Assembly (NCBI GenBank): GCA_037126765.1
Contig: JBBCBC010000007.1
Span: 22,081,667 to 22,145,666, forward strand
Origin: Stenogyne calaminthoides
Taxonomy: Eukaryota > Streptophyta > Magnoliopsida > Lamiales > Lamiaceae
Direction: 5' to 3'
DNA length: 64,000 bases
The position numbers and the translations under genes are program-made. The notes below the pieces were generated by a model. That model was not told where the DNA came from. It saw only the letters and a program-made list of their open reading frames with translations, and did no database searches. Below are positions 47,641-56,861 of the stretch, piece after piece (position 1 is the first letter of the stretch; every line of letters begins with the position of its first letter).

Positions 47641-48392
47641 ACACAACAATGAAATAACAGAAATTTTCATTGATAGAGACCCGAAGGTCAGATTACATTA
47701 CAAGTTACAAGTACAAGAAGACCCAGAGGTCAATACATAAGTAATGACCAAAAACCCTAAACCTATAACCCTAAACCCTCATCCTAACCCTAGAAGTGAA
47801 GGAGAGAGAGAGATTTCAAATCTGATGCTCTCATTTTCCCTCACTTAACAAGGGGTGAAAGTGGTTTTAAAAAAAAATTCCAAGGCGCTCGCAGAAGCTG
47901 AAGATCAAGAAAAATGGAGCGAGAGCGGCCTTGATAGGATTTTTAAGCCAGGAGCCCTAAGAAAGTGTCAGTGGGCTCTCCAGCTGTTAAATGGTGAGTT
48001 AATATACGAAGATCAGTTGTTGGCTGATCAAGATCGCATATCAAACTCACGTTCATTTTCAGACTAAGTCTGTTGATGGTAGTTACATCATAACGATAGA
48101 CACACAAGGTGCATACGGTTAGGAGAAGTGTCTTCTCAGTTGCAACAGCAGACCCGCCGCCATGGTGGTAGAGAAGCTTTGCAACAATCGTATGTGAAAT
48201 CTTTGATGATAACGAAAACAGTGATAAGGGACGCACATGGTTGATTTGAGAAGCTGAAATCATTGAAAAAGGGGTAAAGGTGTTTGCCGGAAGTTTCACC
48301 GGAAATAGGGGTTCACCAGGTTTCATGATTCTACAAAGAAGATAAGAATGGTGAATGGGTTATGTTGTGTAAAACAATTGGTCCAATTTATA
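47641..48392 (-). CDS. E4 antisense gene (aORF), 127 codons
   Basis: The minus-strand ATG at 48326-48324 and stop at 47943 give MKPGEPLFPVKLPANTFTPF... of 127 residues. A TATA box (TATAAAT, 48386-48392) lies 60 bp upstream. The 3' side holds CCCTAAA-like repeats (47753-47785) and a T/A-rich stretch (about 47650-47690) with AATGAAAA. The protein has an Ala/Gly/Ser patch, HGGGSAVAT, then a hydrophobic run, TLLLTVCTLCVYR. I recognise no family. E5 has the same frame and length with about 30 substitutions and no indel. Antisense ORFs between pol and the 3' LTR are known in a few plant elements (for example Grande and RIRE2), which makes a real gene plausible. Confidence 0.55.
48386..48392 (-). 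promoter_or_regulatory. TATA box of E4 aORF
   Basis: Minus strand CCTCTATAAATTGGACC. Conserved at the same 60-bp distance in E5 (59516-59522). It faces away from the ORF3 promoter at 49261. Confidence 0.55.
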
Positions 48393-49086
48393 GAGGCCAA
48401 GCAAGGGTGCAAATGCAAATTCGAGTTCTCAGAACCTTTTAGAGAAATCTGCACCAAAAGGACAGCGTGTAGGAATCACGCGACTGATGATTAGATAAAT
48501 TTACGGCGGATTGACATATCGAAAGATTCAGACGATAATTACGCATGTCAAATCGCGCCAACTTAGGGAATAGAAGCTACTATCCTAGACTAAGTTTTGG
48601 CGGTAACACTTATCCCAAGAACTGGCTTGATCTGAGAAGAATCAGATTAGGTCAACTAAAATCTGATTACATAAGAAGCTGATTAGATAAGGAAGATCAG
48701 CTAAGCTTGAAACTCCAACAAATCAGATACATCAGTCTATGAGAAGAACAGAAATATCAGTTGAAGGGGGAACTTCAACTGATCAAGGAGGATCAGAAGA
48801 GAAATCAGACGTATTCAATGAAGATCAGTTGAGCTTGAAAGTTCAACAAATCAGATGCAAATGAAGAAGATCAGTTAAAAGGATCAGTTGGGAAATTTTA
48901 AGGCTTAGGCAGAATACTAAGATCAACAAGTGAAATCAACATGGACAAGTGGTATTGACTGATTACAATATCAGTCAACCAGATACGCTTTTCTTTTCTC
49001 TTGTTCTTTACTTATTTATCGGATCTGATCTGATATTATTTGCCTTACTGTATCCATTATCCTTGTGGGTATTCTCTGCAAATCAT
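48393..49086. other. Spacer between divergent aORF and ORF3 promoters
   Basis: No gene. It holds the palindrome (48758-48781) and repeated 'agcttgaaa' plus 'tccaacaaatcag' units. Confidence 0.55.
48758..48781. other. Palindrome with purine core, E4
   Basis: CAGTTGAAG and CTTCAACTG arms around GGGGAA, identical to 27921-27944 in E3. Confidence 0.75.
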
Positions 49087-49104
49087 TTAATGCGGACGTG
49101 GGGA
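49087..49104 (+). promoter_or_regulatory. Conserved GACGTGG block, E4 ORF3
   Basis: TTAATGCGGACGTGGGGA, about 160 bp upstream of the TATA box at 49261. Matches E3 and E5. Confidence 0.6.
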
Positions 49105-49260
49105 ACATGTAATAACTGCTACTAAATGTGCTTTTAAATCCAAAAGGTTTTCGTACGTGCTTTTTCCTGACCCTACGATCAAAACCGCTTAATCTGCAGC
49201 GTTCAATCTTTTCAAACGGTTGATCTTCAAAATCGTGTCTTCTTCTTCCCTCCTCGTCTT

Positions 49261-49267
49261 TATAAAG
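49261..49267 (+). promoter_or_regulatory. TATA box of E4 ORF3
   Basis: TATAAAG in CTCGTCTTTATAAAGTTC, 222 bp upstream of the ATG. Conserved in E5 at 60380-60386. Confidence 0.6.
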
Positions 49268-49400
49268 TTCATCAAAAACATACCAGAGTTTTCCATTTCA
49301 CAAACTTGCAATTTATTCTCTGAAAACTCCAGATTACTTCTCTCAGATTCAAAATATTTTTCCTAAGTTTCAAAATCAATTTTCCGAAAAACAGAATCTG

Positions 49401-49482
49401 GTAATCTATGTTTATTTGATGTATCTTGTGTGATATTCTTTGTATTAATGCACAATTTTAACCGAATCTATCTTATTTGTAG
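49401..49482 (+). other. Putative 5' UTR intron of E4 ORF3
   Basis: Donor ACAGAATCTG|GTAATC and acceptor TTATTTGTAG| ending one base before ATG 49483. Length 82 bp. E5 keeps both splice sites but has 150 bp between them. Confidence 0.65.
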
Positions 49483-52400
49483 ATGATCACTCACGGTATG
49501 GGTAAGATAATGTGCAATTATGCGGAACTGGCAACAAAGATTGTGGATGATAAGTCCGTTCAGTTCAATGTCACTCAGGATCCGGAATCCATGGAGGTCG
49601 AGCAAATTCTGCGAAATGCAGGCCTTGAGAAATTTTGCGCTGCTCACTGCAATCCAGTGATGCAGTATGAAGCACTGGAATTCCTAAGGAATTTAAGAGT
49701 GGATACAGATGCTCTAGGAGAAGAACTACTTTCGACAGTCACCGGAGAAGAAATCAGACTGTCGAATGAGGATATAACTCGTCTGTTCAAATTTACCCAA
49801 AGGGCCGAATCTACTTTGCTCATTACTGAGGAGAACGAAGATGATTTGATCGAAAAAGAGCTCTTGAGAGAAGCCGAAAACATCATACGTCCGGGGTTTT
49901 TGTCGAGCCAATGCTCAAGAGGAAATACCGATTGTTGTTTGACATATTGTCAAAAACAATTATGGGTATTGCATTCAGCCCAGATGCTATTACATCCGTC
50001 AAACTGTACAGCATGGCTGCAATAATTGATGGAGCCAAGAACATCAATTGGCATGGGTTTCTGAAGGCCATTCTGCTCCAAGAACATGATAAATTTGGAG
50101 TTGATGAATGGAGGCAAGTATTTCTGAAGAAAAAGATCAGCAATCTCAACAAGGTTGCAGTTATCTTACAGGATAAAATGCCAACGGCCAAATGGGAACA
50201 GAATGGACTGAAGTCCTATAAGGCTTTTCTCACAGCCACTTCAGTCATTTTTGGGCCACCAGACGATGATATGCGGCCAACCCCCCCAAAGTCAAAGAAG
50301 GGAAAAGGCAAGAAGAAAGCAACTTCTTCTACACCAGATGCGGGCGAATCAGCTCGAGCTGGTGAAAGCCCCCCAGAAGGCCCACCAGATGCCCCCAAGA
50401 AGAAGAAAAGAAAACTGGTGAAGGCCCAGGACAAGAGGCCGAAGAAGGCGAAGCAAGCCTCCATGACTCTGATGCTTGAAGATGAGTCAGATGAAGAAAG
50501 AGCGCCAGATCAGTCTGTTGCAACAACAAAATCAGGTGAAAAATCAGACGGGCAGGCTTCTGAAGCTGAAAGATCGCCAGGTCATTCTGAGGAAGACGCA
50601 CAAGTCGATCGATCTCCTTCTCCTCAAGCTCGAGCTGATTCACCACTCAGACTAATGGCTGCTGAGCATAACTCTCCTATTCTTCCACCGCCAAAGGGTG
50701 AACCGAAACTACATCGTTCATGAACGTAAAAGTTTTACCTGCTAGGAACCGTAATCACCGCTTACGCAAGCATAACCTCTCGCAGGTCGAACTGATCAGC
50801 CAACTTCCACATACTCAAGCACAACCAGAACCTTCCACATCTCATCAAACTGAACCTGGACCGACAATTCCTGAGTCCAGATCAACAAAGATCATAGCTG
50901 GGAAATTGATCAGAATGCGAATCGAAAGAGAGATTGATGAGTTGTACCCAGAACTGGTCGCCCAACCTGCCATACGAGAGGAAGTTTTGGAGATCCTCAC
51001 CTGGAGAGATCTTCGATTAAAAAGCTTCTCAGACTTTATAATAATTATTGAACAGATGGGCGGTGCAGATGAGTTTGCAGACTTCGATTTCGATATGAGG
51101 AAATCTGCTAAAGTGGGATCACCAGCTGAGCTGATAACTGCTAAATCTGTCAAAGCTCTGATCCACAGGAAGCTAGGGTTGCCGGAACAGGACGAACTGG
51201 AGACAGCTGACAAAGCTCCTGAAACAGATGCCATCATGAAGGATACAGGAGCTGCCGATGATAGTGGAACTGGTGCTGCAGTTCATGACCAACCACTGGA
51301 GGCACAAACAACTGAATCAGATCAAGTGACAATCAACATTCCAACATCTCACGTCACTATTGATCAACTTCAGGAGATCAAAACTTGTCTCAAAGATCTC
51401 CTGAAAGAAGAAGTTGAGGGACTGATAGCTGATCAAAGGCAGATTGCCATTAAAGAAATATCAGATCAAAGGGAATTGGCTATTTCCCAGATTGGGGCAA
51501 TCAAAGATCAGTTCTCCCAAACTGTGTCCACTGCGTCAGCTGAACTGATAAAGACCGTTGACACCAAACTGACTCAGGTGGACAAACAACAAGTTTCTTT
51601 TCTGATGCTCACTGACAAGCTAGAATTGACAGAAGAGAAACTTGACAAACTGATTAAAACACTCTCCACTGCCATGGAATCTGTCAAGACTGAGCTGATA
51701 TCAAAGATTCAAAATCTAACTGCTCAAACTGAAGGCATCTCTGTTGCAGATCTCAACAAGGCGATCGCAGTCAACTTTGGTTCTCTGACCTCCCACCTCA
51801 CTACTCTTTTTGATCAAACCAAAAAGGGGGAAGGACAGAGTGAGAAACCAACTGACACAACAGGTGCAGGGACATCACAAACTCAGACTACTGAAAAGAT
51901 GTCCAAAGAACAGATAGCTGAAGAAGCCCGAAAATGTCAAGAAGAAAGAAGGGCAGAAAAAATGTCAGAGGCAGAAAATCTGAACAAGAAATTTAGATCG
52001 AGAGTAAAGAAAGGAAGGGCTGGAAAATCCGTACCAGAACCTAAGCTGCCAGCAAGAGTTGATGAGATCATCCCAAAAACTGCTGTGCATGCTAAGAGAT
52101 TTGAGGAATGGAATAAGATCAGGAGTGAATGGCTTCTGGATGCCTTTGTTCTTAATCTTGTTCCACAAGAAGAATCTCCTGATGAAGAATTCCTCAACTG
52201 GTTAGAAAATAAATACCCGGATTTTCTGAAGTATCTGGAAAATGAGACCAAGCTTATCAATGTAAAAATATCTCGCCAAGAGTATGATCTGCTGGAGTAC
52301 TCGAAGAAGGCAGATGGCTCATTTGACAGACTGACATTTCAAAGATTCTATTTCGACATCCTGAGCAAAACGCATATAACTGATCTTCAGCAAACTAATG

Positions 52401-52483
52401 ATGTCAAATGTAAACTTTATCAGATTTTCAACGTACCTCAAGATCAAAGAGAGATGCCAGAAGGATACAAGCCCAAAGAGTGA
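49483..52483 (+). pseudogene. E4 ORF3, extra ORF downstream of pol
   Basis: About 1,000 codons in three frames joined by two apparent single-base errors (near 49895-49905 and 50715). Order: N-terminal domain MITHGMGKIMCNYAELATK with EALEFLRNLRV; KRKYRLLFDILSK; a basic KKGKGKKK and Ser/Pro/acidic tail (50290-50700); middle block YPELVAQPAIREEVLEIL (50947); a long helical region with coiled-coil character (51360-51800) repeating 'DQR..A'; KKGE from a purine tract; a charged helix; and C-terminal EWNKIRSEWLLDAFVLNL (52107). The last 587 codons (50720-52483) are uninterrupted. There is no signal peptide or membrane span, so envelope function is not supported. It may be intact if the two shifts are sequence errors. 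Confidence 0.75.
51826..51841 (+). other. Polypurine tract inside E4 ORF3
   Basis: ACCAAAAAGGGGGAAG encoding TKKGE, the same as in E3 ORF3. Confidence 0.6.
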
Positions 52484-52683
52484 AGAATCAGAAGACTACT
52501 CAGGATCAGCTGTTCTTATTTTCAAACTTTTCTGATATAACATGTAATCAACATTCATTAATGAGAAAAGTTTATTTTCTGATCCTAAGACAAAGTCTCA
52601 TTGTCTTCTGATTATATGCTCTTAACTGTTCTATGTTTTTATCAACTATTTTTTTTGGTTTCTCAAAGTGTTTTGGTTTCATC

Positions 52684-52697
52684 AAAAAGGGGAAAAT
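52684..52697 (+). other. E4 polypurine tract
   Basis: AAAAAGGGGAAAAT immediately before the 3' LTR. Confidence 0.93.
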
Positions 52698-54249
52698 TGT
52701 TGGGAAATATATAGTTTTGATGAAAGTTCCAAAAACACATGTAATAGGACCAGTCAGACCTGTTAGCTGACTGATGTTTATATTACCTGCTATAGGAGAC
52801 CAGTTGATAATGATTGTATAGAACAACTAATGAAATAGATAGGTCACATATTGAGGGGGAAACTCAATATGTATAGGTCAGATCTGAAGACTCAAAAGAC
52901 AGTTGATATCCGACAGGCCGGAATGCAAGACAAGAACAGAAGATCAGATCGATCTGATCTAGTATGATATATCAATTTGAAGTCATGTAGATCAAACTCG
53001 AATACTCGAAGATCGGACGGAAGACCTACATCATCGAGTCCGCTAGTTGAAGCTAAGTCAACCTAAGACTGAAGACTCTATCAGTAGATCGATCGCCAGA
53101 TCGATCGGTCGTCACTCATCGTGAAATCTGATGTTTCACCTAATCATACGTCTATGATCTGAACAAGAAGAATGTCAAACTTAGTTGGAAGAATAACTCT
53201 GAAAAGTTAGTCTGCTATCCAATAAGAACAAGACACGTATGATCGGAGCCAAGCAATTCGCGGATTTCGATGCTACCTCTCTCAGAACTACAAAGTACAA
53301 ATTCACGCTTTTGGCCATGCCGTTCTGAAGCTCGTCACATCAAGCCTACAAGTCTACCAAATATAGCCTGAAATTCAAATTGCTCTCCAACGGCTCTTTA
53401 ATTTCAAGGTCTATATATATGGGATTACACTTTAGAGTGAAAAAACGGAGACTCTGAACAATTAAGAAGCTCAAGCAATTCTCAGATTTCCGCACAAGAA
53501 CACAAACAAGAAGATTAATTTTTATTAAGTGTTCATCCCATAAGTTCTTAGCATAGAAATCTTTTCATCTAATTTGTTAGGTCGCTTATACGCAAGAAAA
53601 TATTTCATAGTTGGAACCAAAACAATCTTACCAAACCCCAAGTTAGGTTAAGTTGTTTAGCAAGATTTCAGACTAGGGTTTCTAGTTCTGATCTCTGGGA
53701 TCGGTTGAGTGTGAACTCCTTAAACATCTAGTCGGTGTACTGTGTTGGACTTACACATAAAACAAAGTCCAGTTGGTTAAGTAGGTGCCCCTTGTGATAG
53801 GGAAGAGTGGGACGTGGGAATTTGGTTAGTCCGAACCACTATAAATCTTGTGTGCCTTTACCGCTTTGATTAACTGATTACACAATCGCACACACCCCTT
53901 TAAAGCGCATACATATTCCAAGTTGAGATCAGTTAGCACCAAGCTTCTGATCAGATCAAACGTGACACTTCAGTCAAACTGATTAAAAGATTAACCTTGG
54001 AATCAGATTTATCAAAACTGGTTTTTCACACGGGTAAAACTTAAGCTTCCGCACACATCAGTTAAACTGATAGTTACCGAACTGATCTGCCTTCAGGCGA
54101 TCAGTAAGTTGGTTATCAGCCCAAACTGATTCACTTTCAAGACTGATCGGGTTAATCGACCTCACACCTGATTTGCACAAAAGTTTTCAGAAGTCTATTC
54201 ACCCCTCCCCTCTAGACTTCTGCCCTCACAAACCCGTTCCGGACCTACA
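52698..54249 (+). repeat. E4 3' LTR
   Basis: 1,552 bp, nearly identical to 39618-41175 except for patches (about 52970-53120, 53230-53300, 53805-53830, 54135-54165) where CAG or CTG is replaced. Confidence 0.95.
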
Positions 54250-54274
54250 TCCGGGCACCCCATATTTCCCAACA

Positions 54275-55187
54275 CGTGGACGCGTTCGGGCGATGCTCCT
54301 TACATGCTTATGCCGTGGGCGACGGGCATGGGATGGCTGGCCTCAGACGGGGCGCACGCGGACTCGCGTTCTAGGTCGTGAGCTACCCGTTGCCGGACGT
54401 CATCCAACCCAAAACGGAGGATATTTTTTAAAGAATTGTTGCGGTTTCAGTGGAAGCTTTCGAGATGAACGACGAAGGCCAATAAAGAGACGATTTCTCA
54501 ACATCGAGACTTGGAATTTAAACCATGACAGTTGGATATATGTGTCCAACTTGATTTATTTTGTCTTGATGCTTGTTTTATTTTCATGCATTATTATTTG
54601 TTAATGTGTTTGCATGAATTTTGAATTGTCAAAAAAAAATCTCACTTTCGAAAATTACTAAGTATGTTTTATTGACAATTTTATTCCGGATAATAAAATT
54701 ACGTCAATTTTGACCTCCATGATTTATTTATTTGTGAATTCTTTTGGAGAAATTTCCCAATCGGAACAGCCAAAAGATAGATTTCACATGAATAAATTCT
54801 CAAAAGGATGATTGTGAATTATTATTAGTGGCGACGATGACCCTCCCCTCGAGGCTCGTTCAAAACGAAGTAATAATTTTGTATTTAATCATGGTTATTA
54901 CTTAGGTATAAAATTGATATGCATATACTTCCCCGAAGTCCCTATCAATTTTATTTTGGTCAAGTGGGAGCCGACTATTAATTGTGAATTAAAGGTTTGT
55001 AATTGTTCCTGTTTGTAACCTACTTGAATGTGTTTAAATAGACAGATCACCCCACGTGACCTATTTAAACTGTTTTGAGATGTCGGCTGATGCATATTCA
55101 TATTGTTTTGAGATTTTGATATGAATAATGTGATCAAAATTATGTGGTTATGTGTGCTTATACAATCATTATTTATTCCAGTTCAGC
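54275..55187 (+). other. Element A leader, continued
   Basis: GC-rich to about 54420, then AT-rich. No gene. It leads to the gag ATG at 55188. Confidence 0.6.
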
Positions 55188-55970
55188 ATGTCGCAACCTT
55201 TTAATCAACTGTATGCTAGCTATACTTAAAGATCATCAACTAAGTGGTTAAAACTATGTTGATTGGAAATGAAAACTTATGATTGTCCTAACTGCACAAG
55301 GATCCAAATGGGTGCTTGACACACCAAAACCCGAAAAACCAGCTGAGGATGCTAGTATATGGGACGAGATGGAATATATTGAATGGGAGTTGGCAAATGA
55401 ATTGATGAAGGACACAATCTTGACACATATGTCAAATTTGTTAAAACGCCTTCATCAAGGATTTGAATCAGCTGCAGACATTATGCGAAATCTCGAAGCG
55501 ATGTTTGCATATCTGGCCCATATGGCAATCCGAAGCATAATGCATGAAATGGCCGAGCTAAAAATGGAAGAAGGAACGACCGCAAGGGAGTACGCTCTCA
55601 AACTTATGGTTCTTTTTTAGGAACTCGAGATTCTTGGCGAAAAATGTGATTTCAAAACCAAAGTTGATTTCATTCTCTATTCTCTGCCAAAGAGCTATGA
55701 TCACTTCTATCTAGAATACCTAATGAGCGATTTGGAATTCACTGTAGATGATCTAGTAAATGCTCTTACATTGGTTGAAGAGGAAATGGGGCGCAAGAAA
55801 ACAAACTTGGTTGTAAAGGGGTCTTCTTTTCCTTCTATGCCAATTGGTGGTAAGAATGATTAGAAGACAAAGGGGCTTAACCAAGTCGGCTCAACGTACA
55901 TAAAAAATGAAAGTCTAAGTAAGAGGAAATGTTGAGTGCGGTGAAAAAGGACACTGGAGGTCTGCCTGTT
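55188..55970 (+). pseudogene. Element A gag
   Basis: ATG 55188 reads MSQPFNQLYASY, then a stop. The main frame resumes by 55279 with LTAQGSKWVLDTPKPEKPAE and continues through a stop at 55618 as ELEILGEKCDFKTKVDFILY and later DDLVNALTLVEEEMGRKK. The zinc knuckle at 55929-55969 reads C..CGEKGHWRSAC but lacks two bases between the first two Cys codons. Typical copia gag, non-functional. Confidence 0.85.
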
Positions 55971-56856
55971 CCAAGCCCAAGCTGGCCAGAAAGAAAGGTA
56001 ATTCTCACGCACTAGTTGTTGAAACTTGTTTAGCGGCGTATGCTTCCCATTCGTGGGTAGTTGATACGGGATCCACTGATCATGTTTGTTTCACGTTACA
56101 GGGGTTCAAGATGACTCGACAACTTAGTGGAAGTGAGATCCTCATTACACTGGGCGATGCTATGAGAGTAGCAGCTGAAGCAGTGGGAGACGTGCACCTG
56201 TCTTTTGAAGACAAAATTTTAGTTTTGAGAGATGTTCTTTATGTTCCTGTTTTTCGGAAAAAACCTTATTTCAGTTTCTAAACTATTTTTTAGATGGATA
56301 TTCTGTTCGTTTTAATAAGCAAGTTATTGTTTTTCGTAACGATGTGTTTATCTGTCATGGAACTTTACAGAACAATCTCTATACTATTAACTGTGCACAC
56401 CACTCACAAAATGTATCTTATAACACATCGACTGTTTCGAACAATAAGAGAAAACATTCAGAAAATCTGAACGAGAAACTTCTTTGGCATCTCAGATTAG
56501 GTCATATTCATCTGATAGGATTCAAAGGTTGGTGAAAGATGGTTCGTTGTCGGACCTACAACTAGAACCACTTCCAACTTGCGAATCATGTTTAGAGGGT
56601 AAAATGACCAAGAGGACATTTGGAGCCAAGGGGACTAGAGCCAGAGAAGTGTTGCAAATCATTCACACTGAGTATTTCGTGACTTTCATCGATTATTAAT
56701 CAAGGTTCGAGTATATTTTCCTCATGAAACACAAATCGGAAACCTTTGATAAATTCAAAGAGTTCAAAGCCGAAGTGGAGAATCATAGGGAAAAGAGTAT
56801 CAAGTTTCTACGATCTGATCGTGGAGGCGAATACCTCAACGATGAGTTTTTGAACT
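55971..56856 (+). pseudogene. Element A protease and partial integrase
   Basis: The protease active site DTG is at 56063-56071 (WVVDTGSTDHVCF). It is followed by VLRDVLYVP, then a shifted stretch. The pre-integrase region has LLWHLRLGHIHL and CESCLEGKMTKRTFG (about 56480-56620). The integrase core has YFVTFIDY followed by a stop where DDYSRF is expected, then FLRSDRGGEYLNDEF with the second Asp (about 56810). The sequence switches to E5 pol after LNYL at about 56857. Confidence 0.85.
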
Positions 56857-56861
56857 ACCTG

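Larger units (their letters stand above)
39618..54249 (+). mobile_element. Copia retrotransposon E4 (SIRE-like) with antisense ORF
   Basis: 5' LTR 39618-41175, PBS 41178, gag, pol, antisense ORF, ORF3, PPT, 3' LTR 52698-54249. The target duplication tccgg is at 39613-39617 and 54250-54254. The LTRs are nearly identical outside a few patches, so this is probably the youngest insertion here. Gag and most of pol appear badly frameshifted, yet 45113-45753, 46970-47245 and 49483-52483 are clean. The damage follows CAG/CTG sites. Confidence 0.95.
37932..54274 (+). mobile_element. Solo LTR B, split by E4
   Basis: LTR B runs from TGTTGGGG at 37932 to 39617 and finishes at 54255-54274 with TTTCCCAACA, about 1,706 bp without E4. 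Flanks are cgcgg (37927-37931) and cgtgg (54275-54279), one mismatch apart, as for an old 5-bp duplication. No internal region of its own is present, so it is a solo LTR left by LTR-LTR recombination, in the leader of element A. The TATA box TATAAATAG is at 39232-39240. Confidence 0.82.
35570..56856 (+). mobile_element. Copia element A, 3'-truncated, interrupted by LTR B and E4
   Basis: 5' LTR about 35570-37402, PBS 37406, GC-rich leader 37423-37931 continuing at 54275-55187, gag from 55188, protease and part of integrase to 56856. RT, RNase H and the 3' LTR are missing because E5 is joined in mid-integrase. It is a different copia family from E3 and E4: LTR, gag and the DTGS protease all differ. 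Continuity across LTR B is supported by the near-matching flanks cgcgg and cgtgg. Confidence 0.8.

Noticed and set aside
47855..48067. Plus-strand frame opposite aORF
   Set aside because: Not kept in E5. It overlaps the better supported minus-strand frame.
49890..49912. Programmed -1 frameshift in ORF3
   Set aside because: E3 and E4 both change phase near here, but the E4 site has a lost CTG next to a homopolymer and E5 differs again. Sequence error is simpler.
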